A stretch of DNA of 58,711 nucleotides from Roseburia sp. 1XD42-34 (GTDB lineage: Bacteria > Bacillota > Bacilli > Bacillales > Amphibacillaceae): contig NZ_QWLJ01000030.1 of the NCBI RefSeq assembly GCF_009917385.1, forward strand, positions 1-58,711. The letters run 5' to 3'. The translations under genes and the position numbers were made by a program. Positions within the stretch are counted from its first letter, which is position 1. Each line of letters begins with the position of its first letter. This document shows positions 9,181 through 16,794 of this stretch, one piece after another. Under the pieces are notes generated by a model. It was not told the DNA's origin. It saw only the letters and a program-made list of their open reading frames with translations, and ran no database searches.

Positions 9181-9300
9181 TCAAGCTCTATCTAGCCATT
9201 TAATAATTGTATCCTTCACATTTGAAGAACTCTCTTTTACTTCATCAATAATAAACGAAAACGGATTAACCCCCTGATTGTGGACAAAAACACTCTTAAA
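9181..9300 (-). pseudogene. Possible 3' end of a polymorphic toxin-like gene
   Basis: On the minus strand a short open stretch reads SVFVHNQGVNPFSFIID and ends KDTIIKWLDRA-stop. VFVHN is the usual end of pretoxin/HINT regions in LXG- or RHS-type toxins just before the variable toxin part. Only about 38 codons survive, bounded upstream by a stop, so this is at best a relic. The call rests on one short motif. Confidence 0.25.
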
Positions 9301-9479
9301 CTAACTTTTACTTAGAAATTCGCTGTTTTTCATGAATTACCTTCACTTTTGCCCTTCTAAGATAATAGCAACGCTACCATTCCACCAAGAGTAAAGGCTT
9401 TGCCCTTTGCTCCGCTTCGCCCTTGATTCCATGCCAGCATTGGCATGTTGTGTAAGGCAGGACACAAGGAAGAAAAAAG

Positions 9480-10620
9480 GGGGGATTAAACCCGTATTTA
9501 ATTTATGTTTATCTTCTTTTCCTTATACAACTCATAAAATTCATTTGGTGCTAAGTCATCAATGCTTGATGAATACGTCGATGATTGTAAAAGTCCATAA
9601 AATCTGTAATCGCTTCATACGCTTCTCCATAGGTTGCAAACTCGAATCGGGACATACAATCATCTTCCATAATCCGATGGAATGATTCAATATGTGCATT
9701 CATATTTGGCATTTTTGGCGGTATTCGTTCATGTTCTATAGCACAATAGTCTTCAAATGTGTTAGAAATAAACTGTGGGCCATTTATCTGTACGGCATCT
9801 TTAGCCCCACAACGCAGCCCTATATGGTAATCAACGATGGATCTATCGCCAATATCGATAATGGAAAAGACAAACAGGAATCAACCTTCACCATAAATAT
9901 ATCCATATTTTATATCTGCCTCCTAAAGTTGGTTGGATTCCGTAATGGTATGATTTCGTGCCAATTTCTAGGATGTGAAACTCTTTTCCTTCTTTGAGGA
10001 CGTAAGAGATATCTAGTTCTTTACAGAGACGATACACCACACCTTATTTTTATTAATGATTGGCGTGTACTGACGGCGAAGAATAACAGTTAATTTGAGA
10101 TTTTCGTAACTGTGACACTCTCCAGATATAAGCTCTAATAAAAATTCTTTAATCTGTTCACCAGCTATTTTCTTTCCGTCCTCGTTGATGGAGTAGCCTG
10201 GTGCTGGACGCCCCTCCCTCACTTGCTTCTCGTTCACACGATTAATTCTTTCGATAAGAACGAGGAATTTTCAATATTTTTAATACCAATGTAATGGCAT
10301 ATCCCTTTTGAATCCATGTATCGGCTACTTCCATTTTTCAGCAAGTGGGGGTTTTGCTTTTTTATGAGATCTCTTAAAATGCTTTTTTTCAAGTGCTCAT
10401 TTTCATTCGTAAGGTGTTTGGAATCAAGGTCTGGAACAGTAGCTACCTCTATATCACCATATTTTCCATCTTTGTACTCCCGAACCTATCTTGTCACCGT
10501 GTTTGGAACATATCGACGTGCAACAACAGATGTTTTCCCAGTCTCCATCTCTTCTTTGATTACTTATATTTTAAATTCTTTAGAATGTCTTGTTCGTTTC
10601 ATATGATAGCCTCCCTGACA
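9480..10620 (-). mobile_element. Dead IS3-family insertion sequence (orfA and orfB with many stops)
   Basis: Minus strand. orfA begins at about 10602 after GGAGG with MKRTRHSKEFKI and continues VIKEEMETGKTSVVARRYV and WVREYKDG-like sequence, the IS3-type HTH, with in-frame stops. The orfB N-terminal part lies at 10013-10237 (GRPAPGYSINEDGKKIAGEQ). Its 3' end carries MNAHIESFHRIMEDDC, EAITDFMDFYNHRRIHQAL and PNEFYELYKEKK, the conserved end of the rve/DDE domain, stopping near 9498. Several frameshifts and stops make it inactive. Confidence 0.85.
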
Positions 10621-11175
10621 CTTTGTATTATATTAATTTGCACTCTTATTGTCCAAATTCTTTTGGGGGCTTATGAACTAGAAAGCCACATGAGCTTGAA
10701 AAGTTGGTGTATGATTCTCGGAAATGTTTTAAATATGGATAAATATTATAAAACGAAGCGTGCGTAGAGAGGTTAGTCTAAACAAACGTTTGATTAAAGC
10801 TCTCACATGAATTACAAAAAAAGGAGATTGCTATTTGAATTGTGGAATAGAAGCACTTAATGTATACAATATAGTAATTTTAAAATTTACATAAAATGGA
10901 ACTATTTAAAATCTGGTACTACCTATAAAGTACTGTAACAGTTCTATTACAAAGCAATAATTCAACTGAAAAACTATGAAATAAGAAAAGCAGATGACCA
11001 AAAAAATCACGCCATAGGGGAAGGCTTAACCTTATTTAAATGAGTTTTAACATGTATAAAAAGAGGAGGAAACTATTGGCATTAGTACTTTCTGATGGTT
11101 TATTTGCATATACGCGAATCTTTATGAAGTACAATCATATATTGAAAGTAGGACGAGTATAAAGGGGAAATGTAA
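10621..11175. other. Intergenic region with an orphan LacI-type palindrome
   Basis: No gene is supported. At 10783-10792 CAAACGTTTG is a 10-bp palindrome with the central CG of LacI-family operators, but no sugar gene follows. The last bases carry the ribosome site (AAGGGGAAA) of the gene at 11176. Confidence 0.35.
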
Positions 11176-11712
11176 ATGACTATGCCATTAATGATTGTAA
11201 TAGTAACTGTTATCATTTTATCGACTTTTGTGATAGGAATTACAATGATATATCGGGATAGGATTGCAAGCATGACTGGCATGATGATTGCGATGGCGCT
11301 TGGAATGATTGTTGGGCTTACTATTGGAGTCATTGTTGGCATTTTGTTAATGGGGAATTTATTTTATTCAACAGTAATTTCTATGCTAGTAGGAATAGTA
11401 GTTGGTTGCTTAGCAGGAATCCCAGTTAGCTTACTAGCTGTGCTAGATGGAACATTATCGGGTCTGATGGGAAGTATGATGGGGGCGATGTTAGGAGAGA
11501 TGATCATGCAGGATTATCAAGACCCCTTTATTCGAGTCATGTTTATGATTTTTCTTATGACTATGATTCTAATTTTGTGGGTAATACGACAAACATCTGT
11601 AGAAAGTAAAAAGCTGTGGAATCATCCGTTTATATTGCTGATTGCTTTTGTTCTAGTAATAATTGGGTTCAATGAAATAGGCCCACTCGTGGCAGTCTCA
11701 AGTACACATTAA
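11176..11712 (+). CDS. Methionine- and glycine-rich multi-span membrane protein
   Basis: A 178-residue, very hydrophobic protein with about five predicted membrane spans (roughly 5-25, 33-60, 65-90, 125-140, 152-170). The middle part is a run of glycine-zipper-like motifs (GMMIAMALGMIVGLTIGVIV, later GTLSGLMGSMMGAMLGEM) unusually rich in methionine. I do not recognise the family; Met-rich membrane proteins sometimes handle copper, but nothing nearby supports that. The start follows AAGGGGAAATGTAA. The codons are intact and the frame is long, so it is likely expressed. Confidence 0.65.
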   Translation: MTMPLMIVIVTVIILSTFVIGITMIYRDRIASMTGMMIAMALGMIVGLTIGVIVGILLMGNLFYSTVISMLVGIVVGCLAGIPVSLLAVLDGTLSGLMGSMMGAMLGEMIMQDYQDPFIRVMFMIFLMTMILILWVIRQTSVESKKLWNHPFILLIAFVLVIIGFNEIGPLVAVSSTH

Positions 11713-12153
11713 CAAATACATGGGGACAAAGAAACTGAACAAAGAGATAAATAAAAACAAGATAATTCATTGTTTAAGTCGATATTGGTAAAAGAGATTG
11801 GAACTAATTGTGTTAGTAGATACCAAAATCTGATAGGTGATCGATATAATGTGATGAATGAAATTTGAGCGCAGGAAAATCTACGCTCATGTTATTTAAA
11901 GTTTTAGTTTTATACTATAGATATAACTCGTTTAATCAAGTAAGTAACTGGCAGGAAGACCTTACTTCTATCCTGGGAAGTGAAACTCAAGAGAGCAAGT
12001 AGGAGATCCAATTGTACGTCAAATGCCCAATTCTATTAAAGCCCTTTAGGTCATATTTTTGTGGTGCTAACATTCAAAGGGGGGTGAAGAAACTCCTACT
12101 TATTGAAGGTTCGCCTTAGGATGTTGTTTAAGTCGGCTTTCGTGAATGAACTT
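11713..12153. repeat. Gap with a diverged family A repeat (A2, about 11936-12117)
   Basis: The 3' half is clear: AAATGCCCAATTC, then CCCTTTAGGTCATA, a GGTGCTAAC block and a second hairpin with CTCCTACTTATTGAAGGTTCGCC. The 5' hairpin is more diverged. 11713-11935 shows no gene. Confidence 0.6.
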
Positions 12154-13164
12154 TTAGGTTATAGGCTCAGGTAGCTTCCGTTGCTTAACAGACTGTCGTT
12201 TCACTAACTCAGTGGATAGTGTATAATGATGGTCAACTTTTTCCCCAGCTAAAAGCTGGAAGATGACATGTACAGCTAATGAGCCTGCTTCGTATTTTGG
12301 TTGTTTAATTGTTGATAATGGCGGTGAAACATATTCAGCAAGTTGAATATCGTCAAATCCAATAATGGATATATCATCGGGAACAGAGATGTTATTTTCT
12401 CTTAGTGCCTCTAGACCGCCAATGGCCATTTCATCATTGGCATAAAATATGGCGTGTGGAAATTTCCGTTGTGCGATTAGCATTTTCGTTGTACGGTACC
12501 CACCTTCACGAGTGAAATCGCCAATAATTTTCCACTTTGGTTGATAGGCTATTCCGTGATCATTTAAAGCATTCATGTACCCTTGAAACCTAAGGTTGTT
12601 ATCATGAGAATTATAAGGTCCACTTACATAGGCGATTTCACGATGGCCATTTTGTATTAAATGCTCTGTCGCTAAGTAGCCTCCATGTGTATTATCGACT
12701 TCAATATTGTAAACAAAGTTGCTGTCTAATTTCCTATCTAACACAACGAGCGGGAAGCCTTTTCTTGCAGATTGCAAGGTTACTTCATCGCTAATATTGT
12801 GTGCAAGTATAATAGCACCGTCTACCCGCTTTTCCTGTAAAAACTTCGTCGCAGTTGAATTTGCTCCCCCTATAGAACTACAAGCTATTAAGTCAAAACC
12901 GTTGGCGGTAGTTACATCTTGAACCCCTTGAATTAATTCTGAATAAAATGGACCAGATAGATCGCTTAGTATTAAAGCTATTGTATTCGTTTTGGTCCTT
13001 TTTAAATCAGAAGCAAAGCCATTTTTCTTATAGTTTAACGTCTTTGCCGCTGCTTCTACTTTTTCTTTTGTAGCTTGACTCACTTTGTTACTATTGTTTA
13101 ATGCATAAGAAGCAGTGGAGACTGCTACACCAGCGAGCTTTGCTACATCTTTTATTGTTGCCAT
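12154..13164 (-). CDS. LacI-family transcriptional regulator of the 1,2-beta-oligoglucan locus
   Basis: A 336-residue LacI/GalR repressor. It opens with MATIKDVAKLAGVAVSTASY (HTH and hinge) and continues with a periplasmic-binding-protein-like sensor domain (about 60-330; YNIEVDNTHGGYLATEHLI, ISIIGFDDIQLAEYVSPPLS). The start at 13164 is chosen because GGAGG lies just upstream; a longer in-frame start (13212) would add 16 unrelated residues. It follows the permease genes on the same strand, and two identical GAAACGTTTC operators lie at the divergent promoters, so it most likely represses both arms and is released by the sugar. The inducer (sophorose-type oligosaccharide) is inferred. Confidence 0.88.
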   Translation of the reverse strand: MATIKDVAKLAGVAVSTASYALNNSNKVSQATKEKVEAAAKTLNYKKNGFASDLKRTKTNTIALILSDLSGPFYSELIQGVQDVTTANGFDLIACSSIGGANSTATKFLQEKRVDGAIILAHNISDEVTLQSARKGFPLVVLDRKLDSNFVYNIEVDNTHGGYLATEHLIQNGHREIAYVSGPYNSHDNNLRFQGYMNALNDHGIAYQPKWKIIGDFTREGGYRTTKMLIAQRKFPHAIFYANDEMAIGGLEALRENNISVPDDISIIGFDDIQLAEYVSPPLSTIKQPKYEAGSLAVHVIFQLLAGEKVDHHYTLSTELVKRQSVKQRKLPEPIT

Positions 13165-13458
13165 GAATACACTTCCTCCATAAAAACGATTCCATGCTTT
13201 GTTCAATATCATTGTATCTTAGTTTTTTATCATTAGCACTATATATGTGAAAAATAGTGGTTGTCCAAAACACAATTGTCGTACTACGTTGTTTTTAGTA
13301 GTGTTCTTTTATTTTGAAATACATTTACTGATCCATATGCGTTGATAGAGTTAGTAACTAACAGGATAAGTTATTCATCCGGTAGAAAATACCACACATT
13401 GACGTCTCTAGTTCCAGTCAATTTTGAAATATATTGAAGAGCATACACTACCGTTTTC

Positions 13459-14292
13459 TTATTTAATTCCTGACATCGTAAACCCTTCAACGATGTACTT
13501 TTGAAAGAATGAAAAAATGATAATGATTGGTACAACCATAAATGCAGCTCCAGCCATTTGCAGAGCAAAGTTGTTGCTGTACTGTCCCTGTAGCAAGGAA
13601 AGTCCGACAGAAAGAGTGTATAGACTTTCATCATTAGCGACAATTAACGGCCATAAGAAGCTGTTCCACGCACCAATAAATGCGAGAATACCTTGTACGG
13701 CGAAAATGGGCTTTGCTATTGGAATAATAAGCCGAAAAAAAATATAAAATTCACCTGCTCCATCTAACCGTGCCGCTTCAATTAAATCAGTCGGGATGGT
13801 CGTCATAAATTGCCTGAATAAAAAAATGCTGAAGGCAGCAACTAGACCTGGAAGAATAATTCCCGGTAATGTATTCGTTAATCCGATACCATTTAATAAT
13901 AAATAAACAGGTATCATTGTTACTTGCCCCGGGATCATCATGGTTGCTAGGACAAGGTAGAATATTTTTTCCCTACCTTTAAATTCAAACTTTGCAAATC
14001 CGTATCCTGCCATACCGTTAAATAGCAAGCCGATGAATGAAAAGAATACGATGATTAATGTGTTTCGTAAATAAATCAGGAAATTTAATTCGGTAAATAA
14101 GTGCCTGAAATTTTCAAGTGTTGGGTTTTCAGGTAGTAAGGTCGGTGGAATGCGTAATGCTTCACTTTCTGGCTTGAATGCACTTGTAATCATCCAAATG
14201 AATGGAATGGATACCAGTATCCCACCAACAATCATTAACACTGTGATAAGGGTTTTTTCTGTTTTTCCTTTTGTTGAATTTAAAATTGCCAA
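13459..14292 (-). CDS. Sugar ABC transporter permease, MalG type (CUT1)
   Basis: A 277-residue inner-membrane permease with about six spans. The EAA loop is visible as DLIEAARLDGAGEFYIFFRL followed by IIPIAKPIF, where the ATPase docks. The C-terminus FQKYIVEGFTMSGIK is typical of MalG-type subunits. The start is TTG at 14292 with GAGGGA upstream. It lies 24 bases behind the MalF-type partner, in one operon with the binding protein. There is no ATPase gene nearby; CUT1 systems of Bacillaceae often share an MsmX-type ATPase encoded elsewhere. Confidence 0.9.
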   Translation of the reverse strand: MAILNSTKGKTEKTLITVLMIVGGILVSIPFIWMITSAFKPESEALRIPPTLLPENPTLENFRHLFTELNFLIYLRNTLIIVFFSFIGLLFNGMAGYGFAKFEFKGREKIFYLVLATMMIPGQVTMIPVYLLLNGIGLTNTLPGIILPGLVAAFSIFLFRQFMTTIPTDLIEAARLDGAGEFYIFFRLIIPIAKPIFAVQGILAFIGAWNSFLWPLIVANDESLYTLSVGLSLLQGQYSNNFALQMAGAAFMVVPIIIIFSFFQKYIVEGFTMSGIK

Positions 14293-14316
14293 GATAATTC
14301 CCTCATTTCAGAAAGG

Positions 14317-15207
14317 TTAAAATTCCGTATCGGATTTTCGAAGTTTAAATTGAATTAAAGTTACGATAATAATCATAATAAACAGTACGAAAGAGCCAGC
14401 AGCAGCATAACCAAATTCACTAAATTGAAAGCCTTCCTTATAGATAAACAATGCAATAGATAAGGTTCCGTCTAGCGGTCCGCCTTGCGTCATCACATAA
14501 GGCTCTTCAAAAAATTGCATCCAACCGATTAGCGTGGTGACTGTTACGAAAAACGTTGCGTATCTCAATAAGGGTAATGTGACATTAAAAAATGTTTGAA
14601 TTCGGTTGGCGCCGTCCATTTTAGCTGCTTCATAGTAAGCTCTTGGTATTCCTTGCAGTGCTGCAAGAAAGATGATCATGTTAATCCCAATGCCTTTCCA
14701 GACAGCGAGAATGATAAGCGAAATTTTAGCAATCGTAGGTTCTTGAAGCCAAGGTATGTTCTCTACAGAAAGTAAAGATAGAATATAATTAAATAATCCG
14801 TATTCTGTATTGTATAGGTACCCCCAAATGACGGCGACTGCAATAATATTAGTAATCGAGGGCATATAGTATACAGACCGGAATATGGAAAAAAGTTTGT
14901 TGCTTCCATAATTAAGCATTAATGCAATTCCCAATGAACAAATGATGACAAGCGGAACACCGATCATGACATAAAATAAAGTATTGAAAATGGATTTTAA
15001 AAATGTATCGTCAGCAAATAAATTTTGATAGTTTTCAAATCCTATCCAGTTGATGTTAGACCAATTTGCTAACCCTTTTAAATCCAAATCTGTAAAGCTG
15101 ATGAAAAAAGCAATAGTAATCGGAATAATGCTAAATATGATTAATAATGAAACGGCTGGTGCGATAAACATGTAGGGATGTCGATTACGAATTTTATGTT
15201 TTAACAT
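14317..15207 (-). CDS. Sugar ABC transporter permease, MalF type (CUT1)
   Basis: An inner-membrane permease of 296 residues with six spans. It has the EAA motif YYEAAKMDGANRIQTFFNVT followed by LPLL, and the FVMTQGGP-like sequence (PYVMTQGGPLDGTLSIALFI) typical of CUT1 MalF subunits. I prefer ATG 15207, since AGGTGG lies about eight bases upstream; a GTG four codons earlier (15219) would overlap that site. It stands between the binding protein and the MalG-type subunit; import of 1,2-beta-oligoglucans is inferred from the locus. Confidence 0.9.
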   Translation of the reverse strand: MLKHKIRNRHPYMFIAPAVSLLIIFSIIPITIAFFISFTDLDLKGLANWSNINWIGFENYQNLFADDTFLKSIFNTLFYVMIGVPLVIICSLGIALMLNYGSNKLFSIFRSVYYMPSITNIIAVAVIWGYLYNTEYGLFNYILSLLSVENIPWLQEPTIAKISLIILAVWKGIGINMIIFLAALQGIPRAYYEAAKMDGANRIQTFFNVTLPLLRYATFFVTVTTLIGWMQFFEEPYVMTQGGPLDGTLSIALFIYKEGFQFSEFGYAAAGSFVLFIMIIIVTLIQFKLRKSDTEF

Positions 15208-15248
15208 ATCATAAACCACCTATCGTTATGAAACGTATTTTGGTGGAA

Positions 15249-15283
15249 GTATATAAGACCATGAACCTCCAGGTCTTATATAC
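15249..15283 (-). terminator. Stem-loop between binding-protein and permease genes
   Basis: A perfect 12-bp inverted repeat (GTATATAAGACC with GGTCTTATATAC) and an 11-base loop lie 12 bases past the binding-protein stop. No strong T-tract follows, so it probably acts as a partial terminator or 3' mRNA stabiliser, keeping the binding protein in excess over the permeases. Confidence 0.75.
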
Positions 15284-15294
15284 TTCTTAACAAG

Positions 15295-16533
15295 CTATTC
15301 TGTTAATAAATCCTGAGCTGTCTTGTTGAATTGTTCCATTTCAGTTTTTAGATCGGCTCCACCAGCATTTACTCGTTCTAAGGAACTAAGCAGTTCTTGG
15401 GCAATTCGTTCGAACTGCTCTGTTTGCAAGCCTGCTTTTGCTTCTTTTAATTGCTCTCCAAATACGCTATACATTGGATCATCTTGTAATTTTGGATTTT
15501 CCCAGCTTTCTGGCTTAGAAGGTAATGTATTGGATATGTCTAACCATTCGAGTTGTGTTTCTGTTTCATTCATATAAGATAAGAATTTCAATGCGTTATC
15601 AACATTTTCTGAATTGTGGAAGATAGATAATGTAGCTCCTCCCATGCTGGAAGCCTTTGTTTCTTTGCCTGGCATAACAGCAACTGACCATTTTCCTTCT
15701 GCATCAGGGGCTTGTTCGTTTAAAATATTAACCATCCAAGGTCCACTGAAGAACATTGGCTTTTTACCATTAGCAAATGCTTGAATAATTTCTTCGCCTT
15801 GTTCTACTTGGCTAGAACCTTCTTTAAAGAAGCTTGTATAATATTCCATCGCTCCTATAAATTCTGGAGTATCAAAATTTAATTTATTTTCTTTAAGGTT
15901 TGCATCATAGCCATTTTGCCAAGCAAAGATAAATGGCATGATTTGGTCATTTTGATCTATATCAAGTCCGTATTGGCCTTCTCCTCGATCTGCTAATTTC
16001 TTTGCAGCGTCCTGTAATTCTTCCCACGTTTCTGGGGCTTTATCATAACCTACTTCAGCTAATAAGTCAGTGCGGTAATATAATACTCGGGTGTCTACAT
16101 ACCATGGGATACCAACGATTTGGTTATCAAACTGCATAATTTCTGCAGCACCATCAAAATAGTTTTCAGGCGCAAATTCTGGATGCTCTTTCATATATTC
16201 GGTTAAATCCAATAATGCTCCTGCTTCAGCAAATTCTGGAACCCAAGTAGTACCTAATTGCAAAATATCAGGACCATTTCCGGAGGCAACTGCAGTTAAG
16301 AGTTTGTCGTGTGCGCTGTCCCAGGGAATAGCTTGTACATCTACTTTGGTTCCTTCATTTTCTTTTTCAAATTTTTCTGTTAGCTGCTTTAGAAGCTTCC
16401 CTTCCTCACCCATTGCCCAAACGGTGAGGGTTTCATCACTGCTTTCGCTATCTTTTTTAGAAGCTTTATCATTTCCACATGCACTTAAAACGAGCAGAGC
16501 TGCGATAAAAGAGAATAACAACCATTTTTTCAC
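15295..16533 (-). CDS. Extracellular solute-binding lipoprotein of a CUT1 sugar transporter (probable 1,2-beta-oligoglucan binding)
   Basis: A 412-residue family 1 solute-binding protein. The signal peptide ends in the lipobox LSAC (Cys19), followed by GNDKASKKDSESSDE, a typical linker. The body has LTVWAMGEEGKLLKQLTEKF at the start and PDILQLGTTWVPEFA and MFFSGPWMV further on, as in this family. The start is GTG with AAAGGAGTG just upstream. First gene of the minus-strand operon, driven by a good sigma-A promoter overlapped by a LacI-type operator. In Listeria innocua a similar protein (Lin1841) beside the GH3/GH94 pair binds sophorose-series oligosaccharides; the same ligand is inferred here. 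Confidence 0.88.
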   Translation of the reverse strand: MKKWLLFSFIAALLVLSACGNDKASKKDSESSDETLTVWAMGEEGKLLKQLTEKFEKENEGTKVDVQAIPWDSAHDKLLTAVASGNGPDILQLGTTWVPEFAEAGALLDLTEYMKEHPEFAPENYFDGAAEIMQFDNQIVGIPWYVDTRVLYYRTDLLAEVGYDKAPETWEELQDAAKKLADRGEGQYGLDIDQNDQIMPFIFAWQNGYDANLKENKLNFDTPEFIGAMEYYTSFFKEGSSQVEQGEEIIQAFANGKKPMFFSGPWMVNILNEQAPDAEGKWSVAVMPGKETKASSMGGATLSIFHNSENVDNALKFLSYMNETETQLEWLDISNTLPSKPESWENPKLQDDPMYSVFGEQLKEAKAGLQTEQFERIAQELLSSLERVNAGGADLKTEMEQFNKTAQDLLTE

Positions 16534-16558
16534 TATAGAACACTCCTTTTATTTTATT

Positions 16559-16568
16559 GAAACGTTTC
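16559..16568. promoter_or_regulatory. LacI-family operator, binding-protein arm
   Basis: Perfect palindrome GAAACGTTTC, set about 10 bases downstream of the -10 box of the minus-strand promoter, so a bound repressor would block initiation. The same core occurs in the other arm. Confidence 0.85.
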
Positions 16569-16577
16569 GATAAATTG

Positions 16578-16606
16578 ATTATAATAAAATTTGAAGTCGC
16601 TTTCAA
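16578..16606 (-). promoter_or_regulatory. Sigma-A promoter of the binding-protein/permease operon
   Basis: On the minus strand TTGAAA (16606-16601) and a perfect TATAAT (16583-16578) are separated by 17 bases. Transcription would start just before the operator at 16559-16568. Confidence 0.8.
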
Positions 16607-16697
16607 CTATTTTTTGTGGACAACTTAAGTTTTTAATATATATTTTCGTTAAATGTTTATAAATCAATGTTAAAAGGATATTTTAGCGGGATTCCAT

Positions 16698-16726
16698 TTG
16701 ACTAACGTTAAATAAACACTTATAAT
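16698..16726 (+). promoter_or_regulatory. Sigma-A promoter of the GH3/GH94 operon
   Basis: TTGACT (16698-16703), a 17-base spacer and a perfect TATAAT (16721-16726), 20 bases upstream of a LacI-type operator. Confidence 0.85.
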
Positions 16727-16745
16727 CCAGGTTGTATTCTTAATT

Positions 16746-16755
16746 GAAACGTTTC
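16746..16755. promoter_or_regulatory. LacI-family operator, glycosidase arm
   Basis: GAAACGTTTC inside the larger palindrome TTGAAACGTTTCGAA-like block, between the promoter and the GH3 start. Same core as the operator at 16559, which suggests one repressor controls both arms. CcpA-type cre sites have a similar look, so catabolite control is an alternative or additional role. Confidence 0.8.
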
Positions 16756-16794
16756 GAATGAAGTTGCTTTTTATAGTTAGGAGGAGGGGTAACG

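Noticed and set aside
16746..16755. Operator read only as a CcpA cre site
   Set aside because: A cre role is possible, but the same perfect palindrome in both arms beside a local LacI gene makes the local repressor the simpler reading.
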